In this document: piece by piece, positions 35,997 to 45,204 of the stretch | Layout of the letters: every line of letters starts with the position of its first letter | Position numbering within the stretch: position 1 is the stretch's first letter | Assembly: GCF_009720145.1 (NCBI RefSeq) | Contig: NZ_CP046252.1 | Span: forward strand, 1,612,001-1,676,000 | Length of the DNA stretch: 64,000 nucleotides | From: Sphingobium sp. CAP-1 | GTDB lineage: Bacteria > Pseudomonadota > Alphaproteobacteria > Sphingomonadales > Sphingomonadaceae | Direction: 5' to 3' | Position numbers and translations under genes: made by a program | The notes under the pieces: generated by a model | Told to the model about the DNA's origin: nothing | The model's input: only the letters and a program-made list of their open reading frames with translations | Databases searched by the model: none

Positions 35997-37342
35997 TCGC
36001 GCGCATGGCAAGCATGAAGATGGGCCGGATGGTCACGACGGCGGCGCTGGTCGCGATGCTGGCGGGCTGCGGCGTTGTCGGCGGCAAAAAGGGTGGCCCC
36101 AAAACCCCCGTCATCGGCAATCGCACATCCATCCTGACCAACGAGCAGGGTGTCGAGGTCGAACCATCGCTGGCGGACGTGCCGGTCAGCCTGCCCGCGC
36201 CTTACGTCAATGACGCCTGGTCGCAGCCGGGCGGCGATCCTTCCAAGGCGATGGGCCATGTGTCGCTGGGCGGTTCGCCCAGCCAGGTCTGGACCGCCTC
36301 GATCGAGGGCAGTTCGCCGCAGGCCCGCCTCGCCGCGTCGCCGGTCGTGGCCGGCGGCAAGCTGTTCGTGACCGACGCCGGCGCGCATGTCATCGCCTAT
36401 GACGCCGCCAGCGGCGCGAAATTGTGGCAGACCAGCCTGCCCGCCGAGGGCAAGGGCAATGGCCGCGCCCTGTTCGGCGGCGGCGTCAGCGCGCTGGGCG
36501 ATCGCCTCTATGCCAGCACCGGCCTGGGCGACGTGTTCGCGCTCAATGTCGCGGACGGCGCGATCGTCTGGAAAAAGCATCCCGGCGGGCCGCTGCGCGG
36601 CGCGCCGACGCTGGAAAATGGCCATGTCTATGTGATGGGCCAGGACAATCAGATTTTCGCGCTGAACCAGACCGACGGCGAAACCCAGTGGACCGACAGC
36701 GGCACATTGCAGGTGACGGGCATTTTCGGCGTCGCCGCTCCGGCCGCCGCGCAGGGCACGGTGATCGCGGGCTATAGTTCGGGCGAAATCACCGCCTATC
36801 GCTATGAAAATGGCCGCAGCCTGTGGAACGATGCGCTGTCGCGCACCAGCATCTCGACGGCAGTGGCGACATTGACCGATATCGACGCCGATCCGGTGAT
36901 CGATCGTGGCCGCGTATTCGCCATCGGCCAGGGCGGCCGCATGGCCAGCTATGAACTGACCAGCGGTCAGCGCCTGTGGGAAATCAACATCGCCGGCATC
37001 TCCACCCCCTGGGTGGTGGGCGAATGGGTGTTTGCTGTGACCAGCGACGCCAAGCTGCTGTGCGTCGCCCGCGCCACCGGCAAGATCCGCTGGATCAGCC
37101 AGTTGCGCCGCTGGCAGAAGGAAAAGAAGAAGGACAAGGCGATCCGCTGGACCGGCCCCGTGTTGGCGGGCAACCGCCTGATCGTGGTGTCGACCCGCGG
37201 CGAAATGGTCTATGTCGACCCGACATCGGGCGCGGTCCAGTCGACCATCGAAATGGACCGTTCCATGTCGCTGTCGCCGATCGTCGCCAACAATATGCTC
37301 TATGTGCTGGCCGATGATGGCAAATTGACGGCGTTCCGCTAA
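35993..37342 (+). CDS. bamB: outer-membrane assembly lipoprotein BamB
   Basis: Lipoprotein of the BAM complex that helps insert beta-barrel proteins into the outer membrane. The 449-residue protein has a lipobox LAGC at about residues 21-24 and repeated beta-propeller motifs (the WQTSLPAEGK, DGETQWTD and SLWNDA sections, and IVVSTRGEMVYVDPTSG). Start codons at 35993, 36005 and 36014 are all possible; I use the first, which overlaps the previous stop. It is followed by a hairpin repeat and then der. Confidence 0.92.
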   Translation: MIARMASMKMGRMVTTAALVAMLAGCGVVGGKKGGPKTPVIGNRTSILTNEQGVEVEPSLADVPVSLPAPYVNDAWSQPGGDPSKAMGHVSLGGSPSQVWTASIEGSSPQARLAASPVVAGGKLFVTDAGAHVIAYDAASGAKLWQTSLPAEGKGNGRALFGGGVSALGDRLYASTGLGDVFALNVADGAIVWKKHPGGPLRGAPTLENGHVYVMGQDNQIFALNQTDGETQWTDSGTLQVTGIFGVAAPAAAQGTVIAGYSSGEITAYRYENGRSLWNDALSRTSISTAVATLTDIDADPVIDRGRVFAIGQGGRMASYELTSGQRLWEINIAGISTPWVVGEWVFAVTSDAKLLCVARATGKIRWISQLRRWQKEKKKDKAIRWTGPVLAGNRLIVVSTRGEMVYVDPTSGAVQSTIEMDRSMSLSPIVANNMLYVLADDGKLTAFR

Positions 37343-37363
37343 GACGGGCAATTATGCTAAGCG

Positions 37364-37427
37364 TGCTCCCGCGCAGGCGGAAGCCCAGTTCCTCCATCTG
37401 GACTGGGCTCCCGCCTGCGCGGGAGCA
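37364..37427. repeat. 26-bp inverted repeat with 12-base loop, copy 1
   Basis: The left arm at 37364-37389 (TGCTCCCGCGCAGGCGGAAG...) pairs with the right arm at 37402-37427, with one mismatch, around a 12-base loop. The same element with the same loop length occurs at 58435-58500. It sits 22 bases after bamB and 41 bases before der, and could end the bamB message or act as an mRNA processing hairpin. Confidence 0.88.
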
Positions 37428-37467
37428 AGGCGTTTATGGTTTTTGAATTTTTGGAAGGAATGCGGGC

Positions 37468-38832
37468 ATGCTGCCCACGGTAGCGATCGTCGGACGCCCC
37501 AATGTGGGCAAGTCCACCCTGTTCAACCGCCTGGTCGGCAAGAAGCTGGCACTGGTCGACGACCAGCCCGGCGTGACGCGCGACCGGCGCGAGGGGGAGG
37601 CGAATCTGCTCGGCGTCGACTTCACCATCGTCGATACCGCCGGCTATGAAGATGAGGATGCGCAGTCCCTGCCCGGCCGGATGCGGATGCAGACGCAGGC
37701 GGCGGTGGACAATTGCGACGTTGCCCTGTTCATGATCGACGCCCGCGCCGGCATCACCCCGCTGGACGAGGAAATCGCCCGCTGGCTGCGCGCCAATGAC
37801 ACGCCCGTCGTGCTGGTCGCCAACAAGGCGGAAGGCAAGGCGGCGGATGATGGCGTGATGGAATCCTTCAGCCTGGGCTTGGGCGAACCCATCCCCTTTT
37901 CGGCCGAACATGGTCAGGGGCTGGCCGACCTGTTCCAGGCGCTGCTGCCCCATATCGACCGCGAGGATGCGGCGGACGAGAAGGAATTTTACGAGGATGA
38001 GGAGAGCGCCCCGCTCAAGCTCGCCATCGTCGGCCGCCCCAATGCGGGCAAATCCACCCTCATCAACCGGCTGCTGGGCGAAAATCGCCTGCTGACCGGG
38101 CCGGAAGCCGGCATCACCCGCGACAGCATCGCCGTCGACTGGATGTGGACCAGCCGCGACGGGCTGGAGCGCCCCGTCCGGCTGATCGACACGGCCGGGA
38201 TGCGCAAGCGGGCCAAGGTGCAGGACAAGCTGGAGAAGCTGGCGGTGTCCGACGGCCTCAACGCCGTGAACTTCGCCGAAGTCGTGGTGCTGCTGCTCGA
38301 CGCCACGCGCGGGCTGGAAGCGCAGGATCTGCGCATCGCCGACAAGGTGCTGGAGGAGGGCCGCGCCCTCGTCATCGCGCTCAACAAATGGGATACGGTG
38401 GAGCATGGATCGGCGCTCTATCAGGGCGTCAAGCAGGCGCTGTCCGACGGGCTGGCGCAGGTACGCGGCGTGCCGATCATGACCGTGTCGGCGGCCACCG
38501 GAAAGGGTCTGGACGACCTGATCCATGTCGCCTTCGAAACCCGCACCGCCTGGTCGCAGCGCGTATCGACCGGCGTCCTCAACCGCTGGTTCGAAACCGC
38601 GCTGGAGGCCAATCCGCCCCCGGCGCCGGGCGGCAAGCGGATCAAGCTGCGCTATATCACCCAGAACAAGACCCGTCCGCCGACCTTCGTGCTGTTCGGC
38701 ACCCGGCTGGACGACCTGCCCGAAAGCTATCGCCGCTATCTGGTCAACGGCATCCGCAAGGAATTGGGGTTCGGCGCGGTGCCGGTGCGGCTGACGCTGC
38801 GCAGCCAGAAAAATCCCTACGCGACCAAATAG
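37468..38832 (+). CDS. der: ribosome biogenesis GTPase Der (EngA)
   Basis: Essential GTPase that helps mature the 50S ribosomal subunit. The 454-residue protein has two consecutive G domains, with G1 loops GRPNVGKST near residue 8 and GRPNAGKST near residue 191, each followed by DxxG and NKxE/D-type motifs (LVANKAEG, IALNKWD). The C-terminal KH-like domain ends in RSQKNPYATK. The ATG follows TTGGAAGGAA. Confidence 0.97.
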   Translation: MLPTVAIVGRPNVGKSTLFNRLVGKKLALVDDQPGVTRDRREGEANLLGVDFTIVDTAGYEDEDAQSLPGRMRMQTQAAVDNCDVALFMIDARAGITPLDEEIARWLRANDTPVVLVANKAEGKAADDGVMESFSLGLGEPIPFSAEHGQGLADLFQALLPHIDREDAADEKEFYEDEESAPLKLAIVGRPNAGKSTLINRLLGENRLLTGPEAGITRDSIAVDWMWTSRDGLERPVRLIDTAGMRKRAKVQDKLEKLAVSDGLNAVNFAEVVVLLLDATRGLEAQDLRIADKVLEEGRALVIALNKWDTVEHGSALYQGVKQALSDGLAQVRGVPIMTVSAATGKGLDDLIHVAFETRTAWSQRVSTGVLNRWFETALEANPPPAPGGKRIKLRYITQNKTRPPTFVLFGTRLDDLPESYRRYLVNGIRKELGFGAVPVRLTLRSQKNPYATK

Positions 38833-38836
38833 GATA

Positions 38837-39049
38837 ATGGCCGACGATCCGGTCAGGGTGAACGCCAGGGGCATGAAATGCCCCTGGCCCGCGCTGCGCG
38901 CCGCGCGGGCGATGCGGGCGGCCGACGCCATCCTGATCACCGCCGACGATCCGATCGCGCCGCGCGAACTGGAGGCGCTCGCCCGGCAGCAGGGCTGGGA
39001 TTTCACGCCGATCGACACGGATCTTTTTTCGCTGCGCAAGGCCGGCTGA
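38837..39049 (+). CDS. TusA/SirA-family sulfurtransferase
   Basis: A 70-residue protein with the family CPxP motif (GMKCPWPALRAARA; Cys at residue 15) and the C-terminal LEALARQQGWDFTPIDTDLFSLRK. TusA relays sulfur to tRNA thiolation; stand-alone relatives carry sulfur in other reactions. It starts four bases after der and is probably in that transcript. Confidence 0.88.
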   Translation: MADDPVRVNARGMKCPWPALRAARAMRAADAILITADDPIAPRELEALARQQGWDFTPIDTDLFSLRKAG

Positions 39050-39155
39050 CACGCCCATAATCGTCCGCGCAATCCATTGCACTCCGCTACGCTTTAACCT
39101 GCTGTTTACGCGCACACTCTATTTTTGTCGGGCTAGAGTGTGAGGAGCGGCGCGG

Positions 39156-39596
39156 GTGTCCCATCAAGATACCGACTTGGTCAACTGGAGCGAATTTTCG
39201 CGAACCCGCGCAGAGCTGGGCACGGCCTTTCTGCGCATATTGGGCTATTTCCGGGAAGATGGCGTCAAGTCGATCAGCGCCGTCGAGGAAGCCTTTCGCG
39301 CCCGCAACGCCGCCGCGCTGGTCGTGCCGGCGCACACGCTGAAGGGTGAAGCCGCCCAGTTCGGCGCGCATCGGCTGAGCGCCATGGCCGAAGAAATCGA
39401 AATGACCGCGCGCCGCTGCGTGGAAAGCCGCGAAAGCCCCGACGAACTGATCGAAACCGTGGTGGCACTGCGCCCCTGCTTCACCGAAACGCTGGCCTTG
39501 CTCGACCGCGACGCCAATCCGCTGGTCGCCCGCCGCCCGACCACCTTTGGCCGCCGCGTCGACGCCCCCGCACAGGGATTCGGCCGCGCCGGATAA
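39156..39596 (+). CDS. Hpt (histidine phosphotransfer) domain protein
   Basis: A 146-residue all-helical cytoplasmic protein with the Hpt signature AHTLKGEAAQFGAHRLSAMAEEIE; the phosphorylatable His is about residue 60. It should pass phosphate between a hybrid sensor kinase and a response regulator, yet neither is encoded nearby, so it is an orphan. The start at 39156 is a GTG. The C-terminal 25 residues look disordered. Confidence 0.85.
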   Translation: MSHQDTDLVNWSEFSRTRAELGTAFLRILGYFREDGVKSISAVEEAFRARNAAALVVPAHTLKGEAAQFGAHRLSAMAEEIEMTARRCVESRESPDELIETVVALRPCFTETLALLDRDANPLVARRPTTFGRRVDAPAQGFGRAG

Positions 39597-39639
39597 TTCC
39601 GTCTTGAAGTGAAACCCACCATGCCCCCATATGGCGGGC

Positions 39640-40643
39640 ATGACACGCTTTTCCTTGCTCGACCTGGTCCCGTGCGCGAAGGCGGCACCGTCGCCGACGC
39701 GCTGGCCAATGCCGCCGACCTTGCCGCCCATGCCGAAGCGCTGGGCTATCATCGTTTCTGGGTTGCCGAACATCATGGCATGGCGGGCATCGCGTCCGCC
39801 GCGACGGCGGTGGTGCTGGCCCATGTCGGACAGGCGACATCGACCATCCGTATCGGCTCGGGCGGCATCATGCTACCCAATCACGCCCCGCTGCTGATCG
39901 CCGAACAGTTCGGCACGCTCGACGCGCTGTTTCCCGGCCGGGTCGATCTGGGGCTGGGCCGGGCGCCGGGGTCCGACCAGCGCGTGTCGCAGGCGATCCG
40001 CCGCACCCTGACCGGCGGGCCGGACCAGTTTCCGCGCGACGTGATGGAATTGCAGGCCTATTTCGCCGGCGACGATCGGCTGGGCATTCAGGCGACGCCG
40101 GGCGCGGGCGCACAGGTGCCGCTATGGATACTCGGCTCCAGCCTCTATGGGGCGCAACTGGCGGCGGCGCTGGGCCTGCCCTATGCCTTCGCCTCCCATT
40201 TCGCGCCGGGCGCGCTGGACGAGGCGATCGCCATCTATCGCCGCGATTTCCGCCCCTCGGCCCAGCTCGCATATCCCTATGTGATGGCGGGCTTCAACGT
40301 CTTTGCCGCCGACGATGCCGCGGAAGCGCACCTGCTCGCCAGTTCGATGCAGCAGGCGTTCGTGCGGCTGCGCACCGGCCAGCCGGGCAAGCTGCAACCG
40401 CCGGTCGCGGGCTATTATGACAGCCTGCCGGCACAGGCGCAGGCGATGCTGGCCGATGTGCTGAGCGTCTCGGCGATCGGCGACCAGGGCGATGTGGAAC
40501 GCGGCATCGCGGCCTTTTTGCGACGCACGCAGGCCGACGAACTGATCCTGACCGGGCAGATTTTCGATCCGCAGGCGCGCAAGCGCAGCTTCGCCATCGC
40601 CATGGCGGCGGCTCAGGCCATCGCGACGCGCGAAATGGCCTGA
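39640..40643 (+). CDS. LLM-class flavin-dependent oxidoreductase, with a one-base frameshift near the start
   Basis: A bacterial-luciferase-like flavin monooxygenase. The main frame has the family features: ADLAAHAEALGYHRFWVAEHHGM, IRIGSGGIMLPNHAPLLIAEQF, ALFPGRVDLGLGRAPG, PLWILGSS. Its natural N-terminus, MTRFSLLDLVP, lies at 39640-39672 in another frame and joins the main frame only if one base is missing after 39672 (CCG|GTG-type junction). Without that base the intact reading frame must begin at 39609 with an unrelated leader. This is either a true mutation or a sequencing error. The end overlaps the convergent acyltransferase gene by 31 bases. Confidence 0.85.
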
Positions 40644-41719
40644 CGCGCGCCCTTCAGCCGGCCGCCGCTCAATATCTCCGCCGCGCCCGGCGCCAGATGG
40701 CGCAGCGCCGTGCCGACCAGCATGACCACGCTCAGCACGATCGCTGGCTGGAGCAAGAGATAGAGGGGATAGAGCGGCGTTCCCATCTCGCCGAACAGAC
40801 CGCCCAGCAGCGGCCCGCCCAGCCAGATCAGGATCAGGTGGGCGCAAAAGAGGAAGAAGGCATAGGGTTCGATCCGCAGCAGCAGGCCGCGTGCGTTACT
40901 GCCCGCCAGCGCCCAGGCCAGCCGCCAGAAGGCCAGCGTCGCCGCCACCCGCACCGCCATGTCGAGCAGGTTGAGCGCCAGCCGCGTTCCACCCCCCGCG
41001 ACCATCAGATAGAGTTGCCCCGCCATCAGCAGCGCGAAGGGCAGGATCGCGACCGGCAGGGGCAAGGCGGCCGCCCACTCCGCCCAGCCACCGCGCCGCG
41101 CCAATATGCCGGTGGTGAAGAAGAAGAGGATCGACGCCCGCATCAGCAGCGGCGGCCCCAGACCCGCAATGTGGCAGGCGGCGGCCGTCAGCCCGATCAG
41201 CGCGAGCGCCCGGCCCGGCAGGCGCACCAGCAGGGGCGCGGCGACCATGCACAGGAACAGATCGCGCAGGAAGGGCATCTGCACATTGATGTCGGGATTG
41301 CGGGTGACGATCAGCACTTCGTCGATCGTCCACCACAGCGATTGCGGCTGCGGCGCCTGTAGCCCCGCCAGCCGCGCCGCGCCCGACACCAGCAGGATCG
41401 CGATGATGTTCCACAGGATCATCGGCAGCAGGATCGTCCGCGCCTTGCGCCGGACATGGCCGGCCCAGTCCGAAGTACGGCGCGATCCCGCGACCAGCCA
41501 GCCGGAAATCAGGCCGAGCAGCGGCACCGCGCTGCGGCCGAACAATTCCATGAGGAACCAGCGCAGATTGTCCTGCGCCGTGCCGCGCAAACCGGCCAGC
41601 GCCTCGCCATTCAATCCTGTCCAGCCATGGACATAGACCACACCGACAATACACAGGACGCGCGCAATCGCGATCGCGTCGGACCGACGCGCGGCGCTGG
41701 TCAACAGGCTCTGGGACAA
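40613..41719 (-). CDS. acyltransferase 3 family membrane protein
   Basis: A protein of about 368 residues with ten hydrophobic helices. The family begins with a segment like DAIAIARVLCIVGVVYVHGW, whose histidine is the catalytic residue, followed by FGRSAVPLLGLISGWLV and FFLFCAHLILIWL. Such enzymes O-acylate sugars of exopolysaccharide, LPS or glucans at the membrane. The open frame reaches 41815 with an arginine-rich leader unlike the family. The TTG at 41719, preceded by AGGA, is my choice; the true start is uncertain. Confidence 0.8.
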   Translation of the reverse strand: MSQSLLTSAARRSDAIAIARVLCIVGVVYVHGWTGLNGEALAGLRGTAQDNLRWFLMELFGRSAVPLLGLISGWLVAGSRRTSDWAGHVRRKARTILLPMILWNIIAILLVSGAARLAGLQAPQPQSLWWTIDEVLIVTRNPDINVQMPFLRDLFLCMVAAPLLVRLPGRALALIGLTAAACHIAGLGPPLLMRASILFFFTTGILARRGGWAEWAAALPLPVAILPFALLMAGQLYLMVAGGGTRLALNLLDMAVRVAATLAFWRLAWALAGSNARGLLLRIEPYAFFLFCAHLILIWLGGPLLGGLFGEMGTPLYPLYLLLQPAIVLSVVMLVGTALRHLAPGAAEILSGGRLKGARQAISRVAMA

Positions 41720-41942
41720 GGGAACATCCTGATTATTGCGTTGTGAAACCAATGGCCGGCACCGGCCCAGGTTCCGTCCGGCCGCTCGTTCGATCCGAAA
41801 CGGACCTCTCCTCATCCCGTCTTAACCCGGACCATCCACGCTGAAACGGGCAGTGCGCCTGAGATAAGCCAATATTTACCAATGCCGGCTAGGAATGCCC
41901 TGTTTACCGGACCATGTTCCGGTCAGGGGGACGAAAAGGCTC

Positions 41943-43595
41943 ATGACGCATATGCCGGGCGCTCAATCATTTTCTGCCGGAACGCCCGCGCATCTGGCCC
42001 ACACGCAGCCGATGGGCATGGTGTTCCAGATCGCCGGCTCCAGTTCCAAGGTGCTGATCGACGCCCAGAGCCTGGCCCTTTTCGACCGGAATGACGATCC
42101 CTGCATCGCGATGGCGGGTCAGGTCGGCAGCCAGGTCAAGATGCGCGTCGGCAATAGCTGGCTGGTCGCCAGCGTCCGCGCGATGACGCTGGATCAGGCG
42201 AGCAAGGGCATCGTCGCCGACATCGATTTTCTGGGCGAGGGCGACGAGGAAAAGCTGACCGGGCGCATCTACCGCTTCCGGCGCGGCGTCACCCGCTATC
42301 CCACGCCCGGCGCCGACATCTTCCCGGTGTCGAGCCATGACATGCAGCAGATCTACGCCGCCGACGACCGCGCCAATGTGGAGATCGGCACCGTCTATCC
42401 CACCAGCGACACGCGCGCGGCGCTCTATGTCGATTCGATGCTGGGCAAGCATTTCGCGCTGCTCGGCTCCACCGGCACCGGCAAATCGACCAGCGCGGCC
42501 CTCATCCTGCATCGCATCTGCGACCTGTCGCCGCAGGGGCATATCGTGATGATCGATCCCCATGGCGAATATGGCGCCGCCTTTGCCAGCAATGGCGCGG
42601 TCTATGATGTCAGCAACCTCGCCCTTCCCTATTGGCTGATGAATTTCGAGGAACATTGCGAAGTGTTCGTCACGTCGCAGGGCGCCGAACGCACGGTCGA
42701 CAGCGACATCCTCGCCAAATGCCTGCTGGCGGCGCGGATGAAGAACCGGCTGGCCGAAAGTATCGGCCGGCTGACGGTGGATTCGCCGGTCCCCTATCTG
42801 CTGTCGGACCTGACTACCCTGCTCCAGAATGAGATGGGCAAGTTGGACAAGGGCACCAACTCGCTGCCCTATATGCGGCTCAAGACCAAGATCGACGAGA
42901 TCAAGGCCGATCCGCGCTACAGCTTCATGTTTTCCGGCATGTTGGTCGCCGACACGATGCAGGCCTTCCTCGCAAAGATTTTCCGCCTGCCCTCCAACGG
43001 CAAGCCGATCTCGATCATCGATGTTTCCGCCATGCCCTCGGACATCACCTCCGTCGTGGTGTCGGTGCTGTCGCGGCTGGTGTTCGACTATGCCATCTGG
43101 GCGCGCGACGAGCCGCAGCGCCCCATCCTGCTCGTTTGCGAGGAGGCGCATCGCTACATTCCCAGCAGCACGACCGGATCGGGGCAGGCAGTACGCAAGA
43201 TATTGGAGCGGATCGCCAAGGAAGGCCGTAAATATGGCGTGTCGCTGGGCCTGATCACCCAGCGCCCGTCGGATCTGGCCGAAGGCGTGCTGTCGCAATG
43301 CGGCACCATCATCTCGATGCGCCTGAACAACGATCGCGACCAGGCATTCGTCAAGGCCGCCATGCCCGAAGGCGCGCGCGGTTTCCTCGATTCGATCCCG
43401 GCGCTGCGCAATCGCGAGGCGATCATCTGCGGCGAAGGCGTCGCCGTGCCGATCCGCGTCGCGCTCGACACTCTGGAGGAGCATCGTCGTCCTGCTTCGG
43501 GCGATCCCAGCTTCACCGAATTGTGGCGTCAGGCGGGCAGCGAGGCCGATATTCTGGACCGCACCATCACCCGCTGGCGCAATCAGGGGCGATAG
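41943..43595 (+). CDS. HerA-like (DUF87) DNA-translocase ATPase
   Basis: A 550-residue cytoplasmic protein of the FtsK/HerA superfamily. An N-terminal beta-barrel (HAS-like) domain spans about 20-150. The ATPase core has P-loop GSTGTGKST at 175-183, the MIDPHGEYG segment, and a Walker B-like VCEEAHRYIP, then LITQRPSDLAEGVLSQC. HerA proteins pump DNA in end resection with NurA or in other defence systems. No NurA or other partner gene is next to it, so its role is open. The start at 41943 follows AAAAGG. Confidence 0.87.
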   Translation: MTHMPGAQSFSAGTPAHLAHTQPMGMVFQIAGSSSKVLIDAQSLALFDRNDDPCIAMAGQVGSQVKMRVGNSWLVASVRAMTLDQASKGIVADIDFLGEGDEEKLTGRIYRFRRGVTRYPTPGADIFPVSSHDMQQIYAADDRANVEIGTVYPTSDTRAALYVDSMLGKHFALLGSTGTGKSTSAALILHRICDLSPQGHIVMIDPHGEYGAAFASNGAVYDVSNLALPYWLMNFEEHCEVFVTSQGAERTVDSDILAKCLLAARMKNRLAESIGRLTVDSPVPYLLSDLTTLLQNEMGKLDKGTNSLPYMRLKTKIDEIKADPRYSFMFSGMLVADTMQAFLAKIFRLPSNGKPISIIDVSAMPSDITSVVVSVLSRLVFDYAIWARDEPQRPILLVCEEAHRYIPSSTTGSGQAVRKILERIAKEGRKYGVSLGLITQRPSDLAEGVLSQCGTIISMRLNNDRDQAFVKAAMPEGARGFLDSIPALRNREAIICGEGVAVPIRVALDTLEEHRRPASGDPSFTELWRQAGSEADILDRTITRWRNQGR

Positions 43596-43600
43596 GATGG

Positions 43601-45052
43601 TCAGCCGGCCGGGGCGATCCGCCCGGTCGGTTCGGATTCGCTGCTCACCGCCTCACGGCATTCCTCCGCATGGACCGGCACCATCAGCCGCGCCTTGCGC
43701 CAGTCGCCCTTCGCATAGACCGCCAGGGCAAGCAGGAAGGAGGCCAGCGACCCGGCCGGGAAGCTGAGCCACAGGGCATCGGCGCCCAGCAGCGGATAGC
43801 CCAGATGATAGAAGCCCAACCGCACCGCGAACAGGGTGAAGGTCAGGATGACCAGCGGCGCCACCACCACACCATTGGCGCGCATCACCCCGAACAGGAT
43901 CATGGTGCAGCCGAACAGCAGGAAGCTCCAGCTCGCCAGCAACTGCATGTTCCACGCCGCCGCGATCGCCGCCCGGTTGCCGCCCAGGAACAGCGACAGC
44001 AACGGTTCGTGGAACAGCAGGATGACGACGATCATCGCCCCGGTGATCGCCAGCAGATAGCCGATGCCATAGGCGGTGATGCGGCTGATCCGGTCCCACC
44101 GGCCCGCGCCGACATTCTGCGCCGCCATGGCGCTGACCGCCGCGCCCATCGCCATCGCCGGCATCTGAAGATAGGTCCAGACCTGCTGCGCCGCGCCATA
44201 GGCCGCCGTCACCAGCAACCCTTCGCGGTTGACCAGACCGATCATGACCAGACCGGACACCGACATGACGATCATCTGAAGCCCCATGGGCAGCCCCTTG
44301 CCCACCAGCACCCGCATCTGGTCGGCCGCCGGCCAGAGATAGCGCAGTTCCGCCCCCCGCAGCCTGAGCGGCAAGTCTTTCGCATAGGTGAAGGCGAGCA
44401 GCCCGATCAGGCTGACAAAGCCCGCCGCCGCCGTCGCCGCCGCCGATCCGGCGATGCCGAAGGCGGGGATCGGCCCCAGTCCCAAGATCAGCACCGGGTT
44501 GAGGATCAGGTCGACGGCGACGCTGACGATCATGAAGATCAGCGGCGTACGCGCATCGCCCGCGCCGCGCAGGCCCATCATCATCATGACGCTGAGCAGC
44601 GCGGCGGGCATGGCGATGAAGATCACACGCAGATAGATCAGCGCCATGTCGAAGGCTTCGGCCGGGGTCGCGAGCAGGCGCAGCAAGGCAGGCGCGCCGA
44701 TCCAGCCGATGACCGCGACGCCCAGACCCAATAGCGAACAGAAGCCGACCGCAGAGCCGAAGGCCCGCCGCGCCGCGTCCAAATCGCGCGCGCCCACCGC
44801 CTGCGCGATCATCACGGTCGACGCCATGCCAAAGCCGAACACGACCGAAAACATCAGGAACATGATGATATTGGCGTTGGCGGTCGCCGCCAGCGCCTGC
44901 GCGCCCAGAAAACGGCCGACCCAGATGGCGTTGATCGATCCGTTCAGCGACTGGAGGATGTTGGACGCCAGCGTGGGAATCGCGAACAGCAGCAGGGTGG
45001 AGCCGATCGGCCCCTGCGTCAGGTCTTTTGCGCCTGCCTTGCTTGCCGCCAT
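43601..45052 (-). CDS. MATE-family efflux transporter
   Basis: A 483-residue protein with twelve predicted helices in the MATE fold, for drug or metabolite export by H+ or Na+ antiport. Characteristic pieces are IPTLASNILQSLNGSINAIWVGRFLGAQALAATANA, VMIAQAVGARD, and MVNREGLLVTAAYGAAQQVWTY-like sequence in the second half. It converges with the HerA-like gene and ends five bases from it. The substrate is unknown. Confidence 0.92.
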   Translation of the reverse strand: MAASKAGAKDLTQGPIGSTLLLFAIPTLASNILQSLNGSINAIWVGRFLGAQALAATANANIIMFLMFSVVFGFGMASTVMIAQAVGARDLDAARRAFGSAVGFCSLLGLGVAVIGWIGAPALLRLLATPAEAFDMALIYLRVIFIAMPAALLSVMMMMGLRGAGDARTPLIFMIVSVAVDLILNPVLILGLGPIPAFGIAGSAAATAAAGFVSLIGLLAFTYAKDLPLRLRGAELRYLWPAADQMRVLVGKGLPMGLQMIVMSVSGLVMIGLVNREGLLVTAAYGAAQQVWTYLQMPAMAMGAAVSAMAAQNVGAGRWDRISRITAYGIGYLLAITGAMIVVILLFHEPLLSLFLGGNRAAIAAAWNMQLLASWSFLLFGCTMILFGVMRANGVVVAPLVILTFTLFAVRLGFYHLGYPLLGADALWLSFPAGSLASFLLALAVYAKGDWRKARLMVPVHAEECREAVSSESEPTGRIAPAG

Positions 45053-45091
45053 CTGCTTGTCCCCTTCCGTGCGCCTTGCGCGCCCTGTCCC

Positions 45092-45166
45092 CGTTCGGGC
45101 TGAGCCTGTCGAAGCCCTTCTCTTTCTTCAAGAAAGAAAAGCGTTTCGACAAGCACAGGACGAACG
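45092..45166. repeat. inverted-repeat element between the MATE and valS genes
   Basis: The outer arm CGTTCGGGCTGAGCCTGTCGAA pairs imperfectly with TTCGACAAGCACAGGACGAACG. An inner A/G-rich and C/T-rich hairpin (CTTTCTT/AAGAAAG) forms the tip. The TGAGCCTGTCGAA core is a widespread sphingomonad intergenic repeat. It could help separate the two same-strand genes transcriptionally. Confidence 0.75.
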
Positions 45167-45204
45167 ATAGTAGGCGTTATCCCCGGTTGAAGGGATGCGC
45201 TGGT

